Positions 1 through 10,382 of a DNA stretch of 64,000 bases are shown one piece after another (position 1 is the stretch's first letter; each line of letters opens with the position of its first letter). The notes beneath the pieces were generated by a model. That model saw only the letters and a list, made by a program, of their open reading frames with translations, ran no database searches and was not told where the DNA came from. The position numbers and the translations under genes are program-made. The stretch spans positions 13,261,939 to 13,325,938 of the forward strand of contig OZ026596.1 of the NCBI GenBank assembly GCA_964020085.1. Reading direction: 5' to 3'. Source of the DNA: Micromussa lordhowensis. Taxonomy: Eukaryota; Cnidaria; Anthozoa; Scleractinia; Lobophylliidae.

Positions 1-1279
1 GCTTTAGCAATACAGATGTCACAGAGAATAGGAAAATTGATTAAAAAGAGGCTTTTAAAAGGTATTTTCAAAGTTGATTAACTTATTAATGTCGCTGCAA
101 ATACAAAACATTAGGTTTCATCAAGTTTATTGTTAACATCTGCGAACAAACGACCAACTCTTTTTACAAGAGAGTTCTTTTTTCCAAGAGTGCTTTTTGG
201 AGTCCTTATTTTTTTTCCCAAAATCATGCTTGAAAGTTGGGGGTGCAGCTTATACACAAGTCTTTACGGTACAAAGACACGAGGAAGGTTTTTGAAAGAA
301 GAAAAACAGAACAAAAAAAAAGATTTCACCGACCTCGAATTGAGCCCTCGAGTGTCACAACAAGACAAATTTGAATCCACTTGAGCTAACTAAGCAGAAG
401 TGAGAAATGATTGCATTATAGTTACTTCATACTTTAGCGAAACAAGAGGTTTCTTCTCTTTTTCGTTTAACAATAGATCTCCAAAAGATGCCGCTTGGAA
501 AACCGAGGGTTGTTTGCATACGTAATATCTTGAAAACAAAGAGCAACCCAGCGAAAAAAAATTCAGAGCAATGTTTCTCAGGTGAAACGAAATCCACAGG
601 CCAAAATTCAGGCCCTTTCGCGAACACTTTTTTTTTTCACCCAAATAGTCACTTAGCATGGTTTTGCACTCACCCCTTCAATTACATAACACAGCTTTAC
701 TAGCTATGTTATGATTTTAATTGTGCTTGGAGAACATAATAATTAAAATTTCAGCAAAATTCAATATATAGCTGGCGGCTTTTCCTTTGCTGTTGGTGAC
801 TGGCAATTTTCAGTGCCCGCCTTCAGTCCTTGTACTCAAACTCTTTCATAATTACACTATATAGTGCCTAACATCTTACCTCTGCCATGTGATCAGAAAA
901 AATCCTTATAGAACTCTCACTGGGGTTTTGAAGGAGTTCATAACAAATGTCGGAAAAATTGTCCTGCAATCCAAAAATAAAAAACAGCGTTATCCTTTTT
1001 TACTACATATACTGTATATCTGTATGTTTATGAATTAACCCTTACTGAAAACCAGAGAGCTTGTAGGGGTTGAGATCTTCTCATGAAGCTTATTTGATTT
1101 GTTCTTTCAGTCTGTCCACAAGCATTTTTGTTCTCCAAGTTGTTTTCTTTGAGTACAAGAGGGCAGCCACAAAGTAAACAACAGTTTTCCAGCTTGTCTC
1201 TGCTATTAAAAATCTTGTTGCATTGTTAAAGGTAACACTGTTCTCAAACCAAGCATTGGACTAACTAAAAATTCCTCTG
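1..1279. other. AT-rich stretch, no gene seen
   Basis: No supported coding region, RNA gene or inverted-repeat element was recognised here. The short open frames have no family-like sequence and are interrupted. Homopolymer runs are common. It is probably intergenic or intronic sequence. Confidence 0.5.
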
Positions 1280-1339
1280 TATTTACTTAAAAAAAATTGC
1301 ATCTTATCATGCTTATCACAATTTGATAATAAAAAAATG

Positions 1340-1560
1340 GGGCTCACCAAGCTCACTTTTGAGAAAAAGTGCTTAAAGCTAAAATTAAGGTTTCTTTTAG
1401 CAGGTCATATTGTTGCTATGGTAACCCGTTATATAAAAAGATGACCACAACTTGTTTACCAATGATTGAGAATTTGTATGATACTATTATTATAGCATCA
1501 CTTGTTAAAGTGAGTCCATTAAGAAGAGTATTGCAGTTGATCTCACATTACATGTACTTT
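1340..1560 (+). repeat. Dispersed repeat, copy 1 of 3
   Basis: The stretch around 1402-1470 (AGGTCATATTGTTGCTATGG and what follows) is found again in reverse orientation at about 20985-21345 and 53420-53640. The copies share the tracts ACCAATGATTGAGAA-like and TTGCTATGGTAAC-like at the same spacing. No coding capacity or clear terminal repeats were seen, so the family is unclassified. The shared order of landmarks across three positions makes the repeat itself well supported; its ends are approximate. Confidence 0.6.
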
Positions 1561-1699
1561 TCCATGCTGCATTGCAAAGTTTGTTGGGAAGTTGGGTACT
1601 AGATTACAAAGTAGCCAATTACGTACTTTATTGTTTATATTTTTTAGCAGACATGTTTTAATGAGTTTCTGTTACTCCTTAATATTGCATGGATAAAGA

Positions 1700-2474
1700 T
1701 TGGATCGGATTGGATGGGCAAATCAGACAATCAAATTACAAGCCGAATCTTTGTCATCGCCAAACTTCACAAGTTTGCTAACACATGTGGAGATCTTTGC
1801 AGTCACAGCTGAACTTGATATGGACAATTTATATGGTAAACTGGATAGTGCATTTTGTCAGCTGATAAAGAAACTTTACCAGTTAATGGGTTTACGAATC
1901 GTCTGCAACTTAAGCTGATTTCTGAAAAGCATTTGGAACTGATGTTTCAAGCAGCGGATTTAACAATGGGTGTGAAAAGTGTGCTCAATTACCATATCCA
2001 AGTCCATTGTGAGGAATCAGTGGAAACTTCAGTTCAAAGCGGAAAGATGAAGAAAGCACAAAAATCTTCAACAGACTGAACAGCAGCTGTTGATGATCAG
2101 TTTGGCACAAATTCAAAGCCAGTATGTAAAGCAGATTCAAATCATTCTTTACCCAAGAAATCTCAAAGGCATGGTAATCTCTGTTTACAAATATTTACTT
2201 TTGTCAAGAACACATTTACTGAAGAATTCAAACTTTAGAAGATGATTTTTCATGTCATTAGCATTGTCCTAATATGTTTTCTTTTCATTGCTAATCCTTC
2301 GCTGTGCATGAAGGCCGAAGGCAACTCGGCCAAGCTCACTCTCAGATTACTGTGTTTGTTTTCATGTTACTCTCAGGTTTAACCAGCACTGAAAACTCAA
2401 GAGGAGAAACTAAGACAACAGCTGTTAAGGCAAAGACAAGAAGTCCAAGAACTGGAAATGAACATAGAATCTAG
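1700..2474 (+). other. Possible unrecognised coding stretch or exon remains
   Basis: Two stretches read like protein. From about 1855 to 2172 one frame stays open except for a single TGA near 2078, and ends at a potential donor (CATG|GTAATC). From 2387 to 2474 a glutamine- and glutamate-rich segment (LRQQLLRQRQEVQELE) is bounded by CCAG| and |GTGGAA and would suit a coiled coil. The family is not recognised, and the in-frame stop argues for a pseudogene or chance. It could be the edge of a host gene or a degraded transposon. Transcript alignment would settle it. Confidence 0.2.
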
Positions 2475-2810
2475 GTGGAAAACCCTTGTCTGCTCGCCAC
2501 GAAAAAATCACAATATGTTGCTCAACATTCGTCTGACACCATGTTATTTGATATGACAAACCTTTCTGCACAACATGTCAAAATAATATACACACAAAAG
2601 TGACAAAACTAACAGAACTTGTAAATACAAAAATAACAGCTGCCAATGTACTCTGTTTGAGCAAAAACATGACAAATGTAATGATCATGACAGAGCTAGG
2701 TCACATAAATATGACAAGTTACATTTATCTTCACTCTTATCAAAATCACAAACGATACACCTTGTCTTTATCAGCACCTACAGTACCGCTCAAAAGTAAG
2801 TTACCACCGT

Positions 2811-2903
2811 CTCGCGAGACGCGTCTCGTTTCTCTCGAGATTGGTCTCGAGAGAAACGAGACGAGTCTCGAGAGAAACGAGACGAGTCTCGTTTCTCGCG
2901 AGT
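2811..2903. repeat. Outer-left word array (TCTCGAGA / GAAACGAGAC) of element A
   Basis: TCTCGAGAGAAACGAGAC and variants recur at least four times in about 90 bp, in both orientations and with CTCGCGAG variants. The core is self-complementary. The mirror-image array lies just inside the right terminus at 5401-5492. Confidence 0.85.
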
Positions 2904-3044
2904 GCACTGGAAGTACCAATGCTTCGCATTCGTCGGCATTCGAAACCTGTTATTAAGACGTCAGTATCGTATCATATCGATTAGCGCAGTAGATATGAAT
3001 TTCAGTCAGCAATGCGTGTGTACCATGTGTGTATTATAAATTCT

Positions 3045-3215
3045 CAAGAACTTCTTTTTGCGTCCGCAAGAAGAAGTGCTTGCGGGTCGCTTGAGTTTGA
3101 GTCGTGCTAACCGCAAGAACTTCTTTGCGGTTACATGTACGTGGTAAAAGCGCAAGAACTTCTTTGCAGTAAGATGTTCGAACCGTAAGAACTTCTTTGC
3201 GGTTCTTTGCACTGA
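3045..3215. repeat. Middle-left word array (GCAAGAACTTCTTGCGG) of element A
   Basis: Copies of CAAGAACTTCTTTGCGG occur about every 50 bp. The word is two 7-nt inverted arms around one base. Its counterpart array is at 5110-5295, so the word occupies equivalent places in both halves of the element. Confidence 0.8.
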
Positions 3216-3304
3216 CACTTTGAAAGGAACGCGAACGAACAGGGTTCGCGTAATTCGTGAATAGAATGGAATGATGTGACCTCTCACGCGAAAACGTTCC
3301 TTAC

Positions 3305-3500
3305 GGGTAGCCGTTTTTGTATGGATAGCCGTTCGTTAGCCGTTCGAACGGATTGGGATGTCATTCGAACGTCTTGCCGTGCATTCGAAAATTTTCTTGC
3401 CGTTCGAACGGCTCTTGCCGTGCGTTCGAAAAACATTCTTGCCGTTCGAACGGCTCTTGCCGTGCGTTCAAAAATATCGCTAGCCATTCGGACGATTAAA
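3305..3500. repeat. Inner word array (CCGTTCGAACGG) of element A
   Basis: GCCGTTCGAACGGCTCTTGC-type units repeat at about 40-bp spacing, with perfect CGTTCGAACG palindromes. Open frames on both strands here simply translate the repeat. The right half shows only decayed CGTTCG relatives, near 4885-4935. Confidence 0.8.
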
Positions 3501-5109
3501 TATAAGTAGTTTTGGGCGTTCGTAAAGTGCGTGCTTAACTGCATGTCTGCCATTCGAATGGCTTGAGCCTACTTCGAATTCTTTGTTTGGCGTGAGCTGC
3601 TGTATATTCTAACAACGATTTATATCAAAAATGGTCTAGCCGAAGAAGAAATTGATTCACGCGTACCGACAAGCAAACAAATCGTCGACCTTACTACGTA
3701 TACGGTCACCGTTACACAAGAGGTCTTTAGTTCTAAAGTGTAAGCTATACAAAGTCTAAGCACTGTTGAAGTCACTTTTGGAGAGAGTTTTCGTTCGCGA
3801 AGAAATCATTCGGTAGATAGTGGGAAGATTTTAGTCACGTGCTCGAACCTGTGCAAAATAACTTTACAGATTGAGCGAGAGATAACGCCTTTGGCGTCTT
3901 GTTCGGTTATAATTATTTTCATCAGTTTAGTAACGGTACATTTTTATCGGTTAGTTCTGAATTAGATACTGGGTTCGCTTTGTTTTGTTTTGTTTTTTTC
4001 GGCGACATGGTGGAAATTTTATTGTTTATAATTTTTATTACGATGTGTCCCGGAGTCCCAGACCCGCGGTGTGGTAGCGGAGCAAGAGCTTATTTTCTGT
4101 CCGGAATGGCCCTTGTATCAAAGGTTGAAACAAAAAACTTATTTACTGAGAAGTAGCTCTCAAGAGTAACTCAAATTTTAAAATAAGCAAGTTTCTCAGT
4201 CGGAGAGCACATTAGTAGAAGACTATACATGCATGCATGACAAAAGCGTGACTTATCACGCATCAATTCAAGGCGTCACAACACACTGTAGTCGATTCAC
4301 TGCTCTGTTCTACAATCAAAAACAAGCTTGAAATCTATTTTGAAACCGCATTCTAGGAATATGTACGTATAAAGCGTGCATGTGGTTGGTACAGCCGAAG
4401 TATTACACACTGTATCGAGCCCGTCTTTTTGCCAAAATAAATGTAAACAAATACAGAACCACAAGTTTTTGACATATGCAAATTTAACGCTTTTTACTGC
4501 CGGTCCGAAAGGCAAAATTTGCCGTCCTTTTCTTAAATAACCATTGATGCCATGTTTTTGGATATTAAAACAAACAAGTTTCATTCAAAACTTACTGGGA
4601 TAATGCCAAGAGTTCGATAAAACGAAGAATATTTCTCGATGCAAACGTGGCTGGACGCGACGATGGCGCTACTCAAAAATAATTATTTTGAGATTGCGTT
4701 ATTATTTAGCTTTGCGAAAGCAGCGTTGTTTGAGTCAAAAGTTTCCATTGTCAGAAAATCTCTTGGTTTGAGCGGCAGATATATTTTTTTGCCACACGTG
4801 GCAAATCAGAGCCGTCTGAATGAACGTAGCAAAGTGACGCGTGTCAGGGAATAGTGTTGATCATTTATTTTTGCTTCTACTGTCTAGACGTTCGATCCTA
4901 TGCGTTCAAATAAAATTCGAAGTGATACCGTAACGAACGTTTTCGCGTCAAAGGCCGCAGATACTTTTTTTTTCTTTTTCTCCGTTGGATGTTTTTAAGG
5001 GTTAAAAGAAAAAGGAGCGAACATTTCAACGTTTTGTCCGTTTGCGTTTGCCGTAAACGTGGTTCTAAATCTATCTATTGCTGGGGTTCATTGCCGGTTA
5101 AGCGAACTA

Positions 5110-5295
5110 TATGAACTTCTTGCGGGTACTTGCGGTTTGCGGTAGGACTCGTAACTTCTTGCGGCTTCTTGCGGATAGGATTTGGAACTTCTTGCGTTTG
5201 GAACTTCTTGCGGATAAAGCGCAATTTAACTTCTTTTCACCGCTTGCGTGTTCTTGCGGCGCAAGAACTTCTTGCGCCACTTCTTGCGCGTGCAT
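5110..5295. repeat. Middle-right word array (AACTTCTTGCGG) of element A
   Basis: AACTTCTTGCGG recurs at roughly 20-40 bp spacing (near 5113, 5153, 5187, 5205, 5267 and 5280). It mirrors the array at 3045-3215. Confidence 0.8.
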
Positions 5296-5400
5296 TATTT
5301 TTGGGCTGTACTGTATTTTGGTCCCATCGATTTGACATCGAATCGTTTACACATAACCGGTTTCCTACGTGTAATATATGCCATACTAAACGCATCAGTG

Positions 5401-5492
5401 ATTCTCGAGAGAAACGAGACGAGGCTCGCGAGAAACGAGAAATGTCTCGAGAGAAACGAGACTCGTCTCGCGAGAAACGAGACGAGAGATGG
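5401..5492. repeat. Outer-right word array (CTCGAGAGAAACGAGAC) of element A
   Basis: Four to five copies of the CGAGAGAAACGAGAC word lie directly inside the right terminus. They are the inverted counterpart of 2811-2903. Confidence 0.85.
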
Positions 5493-5529
5493 TAACTTAC
5501 TTTTGAGCGGTACTGTAAAACTTTCTTAA

Positions 5530-6415
5530 ATGTGACCTTCTTTGGGAAAACGGACACTAACGCTTTTATGTTTATATGACAAAACCGTTTAAAATCAGTT
5601 TATATCTGTTTAAATGGTTCATGCAAGCATTTACAAGTTTTGCTTATCGATTTAAAAAAATTGGATCCATTCAACGCTTTAGCGAAAACGTTTAAATAGT
5701 TTGCTTATCCGTTTAAAAAAATTTGCACATGTTTATTGCTCTAGCGAAAACGTTTAAATGTTTGCTCATCCCTTTAACGCTCTAGGGAAAACGTTTAAAT
5801 GGTCTGCTTATCCGTTTAAAAAAGAAGCCAGTAGCAGTTTAAAGTTAACCCTATGAGCACGACAAGCAAGCTAACAATTGCTCGATACTCGCAGAACATA
5901 ACCTGAAGGACAACAGTATTTTATTTTAGTTCCAACTGATGTGTGTACAGAATGCGAGTAATGGTCGTATCCTTGGACAAACGACAAAAAAAAATGAAAA
6001 TATCCCTTTGTACAAACATATAGCATAGAGAGTCAATGAAGCCATCCATTCTGACCGTGATTCTGCCATTGATCTTGCTTGTTCAGAACAGTGCGCTTTA
6101 TCTTGAGATAACACTGTCTTGGTTCCCACGTCATAGTTTTGAATCATTCATCAGAGACAAGTGTGGCCTCTCATGCATAAACATTCCTTATGGTATCCAT
6201 TTGAATGACTGAATCCACGGCAAATGAACGGATAAGAAACGGGTACACAAACCATTTAAAACGGATACCTTGAACAGCTGTACAGCTGAATAAAATTCCA
6301 GAATGCAGAAGGAAATTCCAGAACAGCAGTAGTCCAACAGCTAATCGGCTTTAGTATGTTTTTGAACGGCTGGCTGTGAACGGCTGAATGGCTGCCATAA
6401 GCTGAATAACAGCTA
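5530..6415. repeat. Word-array remnant (GTTTAAAC and CAGCTG words), probable relative of element A
   Basis: Between 5575 and 5850 the tract AACGTTTAAAT plus CTTATCCGTTTAAAA recurs four times. Between 6240 and 6415, CAGCTG and ACGGCTG words recur. The connecting stretch at 6158-6200 (GGCCTCTCATGCATAAACAT, CCTTATGG) lines up with element A at 3279-3310 (CCTCTCACGCGAAAACG, CCTTACGG). This looks like the interior of another family member with different words. No termini were found, so its extent is uncertain. Confidence 0.5.
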
Positions 6416-6532
6416 TCAATGAATGAAATAACAATGTATAACAACAAGATCAAATCAGACGGGTCAAGGCATGCTGGGCAGATAGTCGTGTTTCTGAAGC
6501 TCTCAGCATTTTCAATAAGTTTTCAATGCTTT

Positions 6533-7348
6533 ATGGCGGATGTTTCTTTAAAGCTTAAAAGGAAAAAGCTTGGAAGCAATTCAAGTACCTCTGACAACGA
6601 ATTGAAGTCTCCGGAAGAAAAAAGAGCCAGAGATCAACCTTTGAACGTTGAGTTAGGGTCATCCTCTGCGGACAAAGTTCCAGAGTACGTGGAAATGACT
6701 CACAACCTTGGTGCTAAAGTCAACCTTATTCTTTCTAGTCTCGATGCAGTGAACTCAAAACTTGAGTCAATTAACGCTGTGGTTGTTAGCCTGGAAAAGA
6801 AACTGAACAAGGTACAGGGCAGAGTCGAAATGCTCGAACAAGATCAGGCAAAGTCGAAGGACGCCATTAAAGATATGCATGATGGCCTCCAAGCATTGAA
6901 TACCATTGTTGAAGCAAGTAAGACTGCTGGTGATGGAGTTAAGAATTACTGCGATGATAAATGCAAGGATCTACAAGATAAATTATTGTACGCGAAAGTT
7001 TATCAACAACGCGAGTATCTTCGTTGTTTGGCATTCGAGAGAAATGCGGCACTAAGGAAGATACCCACTCTGTTCTTCAAGAGTTCTTTGCGAGTGCTGG
7101 AGTTTCAGCCAGAAGAAGTTCTAAAAATTGAGTTCCAATGGGTGCACAGAGTGGGAAAAACAAACATAGACAGACGAGTCTTCTGTAGGATTCTGTTTGG
7201 CATCTTGGCGGATTTACCGAAGGAGATTGTTGAAAGGCGCAAGGAACAGGTTAAGAAGTTGATTGAGGAAAGAAAATCCGGTAAGCTTGCTTTTTTCAGT
7301 CGTATAGCGAAATTTGGTTGTCATGTTACTAAAGATCTTTTCCTTTAG
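6533..7348 (+). pseudogene. L1-type LINE ORF1 (coiled-coil nucleic-acid chaperone), internally deleted
   Basis: The likely start is the ATG at 6533 (MADVSLKLKRKK), although the frame is open from 6419. ORF1 proteins of L1-type LINEs bind element RNA as coiled-coil trimers. Here a charged N-terminus rich in lysine and glutamate is followed by a heptad-rich coiled coil (about residues 55-140) and an RRM/C-terminal part recognisable by VHRVGKTN and LPKEIVERRKEQVKKLIEER. The segment between those motifs is shorter than expected, with a junction near 7180-7205, so part of the RNA-binding domain is lost. It runs straight into a Penelope fragment. The L1 assignment rests on motif memory. Confidence 0.7.
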
Positions 7349-7379
7349 TCATTTAAATATACAGTGTATATTACAGTCA

Positions 7380-7877
7380 AAAACATTGGCCGAAGAGCCT
7401 CAAAACGAGAAGAAAATCTATGCATCAACGCCATACATCAAAGGAATCTTGGAAAGCCTGCAAAGAGCTTTCAAGTCACACGAGGTCACACTTATTCATA
7501 AACCCGTCAATTCTCTAAGATCACAATTGGTACGTGTCAAGGACACAACTGTCAATCTCAAGAAATGCGGTACTTTGTACCAGATCCATTGTGAGAAGTG
7601 TAACAAGGAGTACGTTGGCGAAACGGCCCGCTCTCTGGAAATCAGAGTGAAAGAACACCAATCAAGAAGTTCGTCAGCTATTCACGAGCATTGTCGCCTG
7701 GAGGGTCACTTGGTGGACCCAAATAACACAAAAGTACTATCAACCGAAGTTAACACCTTCAAACGCAGGATAAAAGAAGCTATTCAAATTAAACTTTCGA
7801 AACCGGCGTTAAACAGAGACAATGGTTACGAATTAGCAGCTATCTATGACACAATTCTAACCCCCAAGAGGCGTTAA
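7380..7877 (+). pseudogene. Penelope-like element C-terminus: linker plus GIY-YIG endonuclease
   Basis: The frame carries a Penelope linker (TPYIKGILESLQRAF, then LVRVKDT) followed by a GIY-YIG nuclease: GTLYQIHCEKC for the first tyrosine, YVGETARSLEIRVKEH for the YIG strand and catalytic arginine, then a histidine-rich stretch (AIHEHCRLEGH). In Penelope-like elements this domain nicks target DNA for reverse transcription. The RT domain is absent upstream, where an L1 ORF1 fragment sits, so this is a 5'-truncated copy. Translation ends at TAA 7875-7877. The tail shows the hammerhead-like core seen after such ORFs. The nuclease itself looks intact. Confidence 0.8.
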
Positions 7878-7921
7878 AAAACCCTTTTTAAAATTCATCT
7901 TTTTAACATTCATATCATTGA

Positions 7922-7953
7922 CTGATGAAGTCCGGTTGAAAAAACCGACGAAA
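7922..7953 (+). ncRNA. Degenerate hammerhead-ribozyme-like core
   Basis: CTGATGA (7922-7928) and GAAA (7950-7953) flank a 7-bp stem with one bulged C (GTC-C-GGTT pairing with AACCGAC) closed by a GAAAA loop. This matches the two conserved boxes and stem II of a hammerhead. Penelope-like elements are known to carry hammerheads in their terminal repeats. An extra A after CTGATGA and no convincing stem I or cleavage-site pairing suggest an inactive relic. Confidence 0.4.
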
Positions 7954-7989
7954 TATTTCATAAGTTGTTAACTTTTAGCTCCGAGTTTG

Positions 7990-8519
7990 TAAAACTTTTT
8001 AACTTTTATTACAGTGTATATTTGTATAAAATAGCAGGGTAATACAGTATATTTGAAGATGGTCAGGGTATGCTACATCGACTATATGGACTTTGTGTTT
8101 GGGGATACAGGGATGGCACTGTTCATTGTTTCGCGTTAAGCTTATACTTAAAGTCATAAGGTCGTAGATTTTGCTTTAGGAGAGTTCGACATCAAACACG
8201 ATTTGGTAGTTTAACATCTTTAACTTCAGTGTTCCATTCGGTATTATTTTCTCGATTCGATCCACAGTAGCGAAGCAGTATTTTCTGGCTACTGTAAAAT
8301 ATGTCATCAACTTTTCAGTGTCTTATGTTCCATGTTTTTATTCTTTGTAATGTAATTTACTGCATAAATTTTCGTGAAGGGCCAGTTGCAAATTCAAGGT
8401 CAATTTGTCATAAAGCTGGCTTTACAGTCAGCGATTTTATTTGTTTTGATCGGTGGAATTCAAAAGGAATATTATGCAAATATGGCTCCTAACAATATTA
8501 ATTTTATATTATTGTAACT
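7990..8519. other. No gene seen
   Basis: AT-rich sequence between the Penelope fragment and the L1 copy. The short 63-codon frame at 8301 has no recognisable features. It may be element tail or old host sequence. Confidence 0.4.
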
Positions 8520-9041
8520 AAATGCTAGTGGGATTCGATCTTTTGAGAAGCAAAAGGCATTGTTTGGGTGGTTAAAATCAGATATTTGTTTTTTGCAAGA
8601 ATCATATAGTACTCCTGAGGTGGAGAAAATTTGGAAATCCCACTGGAAAGGGGAAATGTTTTTCTCGCATGGTACAAAACATAGTAAGGGTGTCCTCGTT
8701 CTTATTAAAAACTCATTGGAGTTCGAACTTATAAATACAAAAGTGGATCCAAACGGCCGTTTCATCATCCTAGAAGTAAATTTCCAGGACCATCCCTTTC
8801 TTTTTGTGATTTAATGATTTAATTGATATGGAGGATTAGAAACCAAAATGTAAAACGTTTTACATGGCGTCAGAAGACACATGTGATCGAAAGGAAGCTC
8901 GATCTTTGGCTTGTAAGCAATGGTATGCAGGAAGATATTGATAATGTGGATGTCATTCCATCGCCTAAATCTGATCATTCAGCGATTGTGTATAAATGGA
9001 ATTGAGAATAGACCCCATGGTCCCTCCTTTTGGAAGCTTAA
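8520..9041 (+). pseudogene. L1-type LINE ORF2: APE-like endonuclease domain, broken
   Basis: Fragments of an apurinic-like endonuclease are readable. The first (8560-8814) is FGWLKSDICFLQESY, with the conserved QE metal-binding pair, then HSKGVLVLIKNS and DPNGRFIILEVNFQ. The second (8823-9003) is RFTWRQK, then KLDLWLVS and PSPKSDHSAIV, with the catalytic SDHSA block. Between them most of the middle of the domain is missing and the frame changes. This enzyme nicks DNA to prime L1 reverse transcription. The order and motifs fit an L1/Tx1-type ORF2 that continues downstream. Confidence 0.75.
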
Positions 9042-10106
9042 TTCAGGCTTGTTAGGTGATAAGAAATACATGAACGCATCTTTGATTAACATGAAATACC
9101 CATTATGGAATGCTGAGATCCAAGGCTTTTCTGGGATCTGATGAAGTGTAGAATTCACCAAGTATTTCTTACAGTAAACTGTAAGAAAAAAGCCACAGAG
9201 CCACAGTAAAAAATGGCAGCACTAGAATCTAAGCTCAACGACTGTCAAAAAATTTGTGTGATCAAGATCCTTCGCAAGAAAATATGAACATGTTTGAGGT
9301 TTTGAAGACAGAGTTTGAGCTCCAGAATGACTAAATCACCCAAGGGGCGATAATACAAACCCGAGCCACCTGGTCTGAGCAAGGAGCAAAAAGCAACAAA
9401 TATTTTTTAAATCTAGAAAATTCCAGAGGTAAGAAAGTTCAATTCGGAAGATATTTAAGGAAGATGAATCCTCAACATCAATTCCTCAAGTGATTATGAA
9501 AGAACTTCATCCATTCTTTTCTGACCTTTATAAAAAAAGTGTCAATGAGAATAGTGGAATTTTGACAGACTCATTTATGAGGGATTTACATCTTCCGAAA
9601 CTGATCTCGGACCAAAGGGTAGGAGAATGTTTTAACACTTTAAAGACATTTCAGAAGAACAAAACTCCAGGGAATGACGGGCTCACGATAGAATTTTGTT
9701 TAGTGTTTTGGCCAATGGTAGGCGAGCATTGATTGATTGCTTTAATTATGCACATGACCATGGCGAGCTCTATAATTCTCAAAAACAAGCTGTAATTACT
9801 TTGTTGGAAAAGAAAGGCAAGGACAAAAGGTTGATTAAAAACTGGCATCCAATTTCCCTAATCAATGTGGACGCTAAAATAGCTTCTAAAACTTTAGCCA
9901 AACGATTAGAACCAATCTTACCCGAGTTAATTCAGTGCGGTCAAGATGCGTATGTAAAAGGAAGATCAATCTTTGACGCTGTAAGAACTATTGATGATAT
10001 TTTGGACTACACCAGGCCCCAGTTGTTCGAAGGCTGGATAACGCTATTTACCGGATAAATCGCTATCCAGTGGATAAATGCTAACAAAACAAACCACACT
10101 ATCCAC

Positions 10107-10143
<37 letters not shown>

Positions 10144-10262
10144 TTTTGAACAACCCGGACCAGACATACCAAAATGTCAGGCATTCTTGTTGCTATTGAC
10201 TTTTTCATGAAAAAGTGTTTGACTCTTTGGATCATACTTAACTTCTTAAAGAGATTGGGCCT
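9042..10262 (+). pseudogene. L1-type LINE ORF2: reverse-transcriptase N-terminal half, interrupted
   Basis: From 9490 the frame gives FFSDLYKKS, LKTFQKNKTPGNDGLTIEF (RT motif 0/1), a frame change near 9700, VITLLEKKGKDKRLIKNWHP, then VDAKIASKTLAKRLEPILP (motif 2) and GRSIFDAVRTIDDILDYT. The coding sequence is cut by a 146-bp inverted-repeat element at 10015-10160. It resumes with KMSGILVAIDF and, after a short extra stretch that shifts frame, the catalytic block continues (KVFDSLDHT). The polymerase active-site YxDD part is absent. This is a dead, truncated copy continuing from the endonuclease domain. Confidence 0.8.
10015..10160. mobile_element. 146-bp MITE with GGCCCNRGTTGTTC termini, copy 1
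   Basis: The two halves are inverted repeats: GGCCCCAGTTGTTCGAAGG at the left against CCTTTTGAACAACCCGGACC at the right. They are filled with TATCCACTGGATA and TTATCCGGTGGATA words. It splits an RT reading frame that can be followed on both sides, which shows it is an insertion. A second copy lies at 37377-37530. Target duplication is unclear here. Confidence 0.85.
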
Positions 10263-10382
10263 GGCGTCATGACGTGCGGACACCTTGACTAATGCTTTTT
10301 TTTTCCTCGCCAAATTTTGATTGACAAACGCTTTTTGGGAATAGGAAATCAAGACTTCAACATCCTCGCGACAAAGTAATAA

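Larger units (their letters stand above)
2781..5515. mobile_element. Element A: TA-flanked non-coding TIR element with palindromic word arrays
   Basis: The left end reads CAGTACCGCTCAAAAGTAAG and the right end is its inverse (CTTACTTTTGAGCGGTACTG), continuing inverted for about 26 bp. TA dinucleotides flank both ends (2779-2780 and 5516-5517), the target duplication typical of Tc1/mariner-like transposons. At 2735 bp it is long for a MITE, yet no transposase is readable; its longer open frames are translations of repeat arrays. From each end inward come arrays of TCTCGAGA-type words and then GCAAGAACTTCTTGC-type words, with CGTTCGAACG words further in on the left. The same 12-bp terminus occurs on elements B and C. 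Classification as Tc1/mariner-like is inference from termini and TSD only. Confidence 0.85.

Noticed and set aside
3276..3553. Overlapping 77- and 89-codon open frames on both strands in element A
   Set aside because: They are translations of the CGTTCGAACG repeat; repeated VRT and ART peptides in both frames reflect the DNA word, not a protein family.
7877..8010. Active hammerhead ribozyme
   Set aside because: Only the two core boxes and stem II are present; no stem I pairing or proper cleavage-site context was found.
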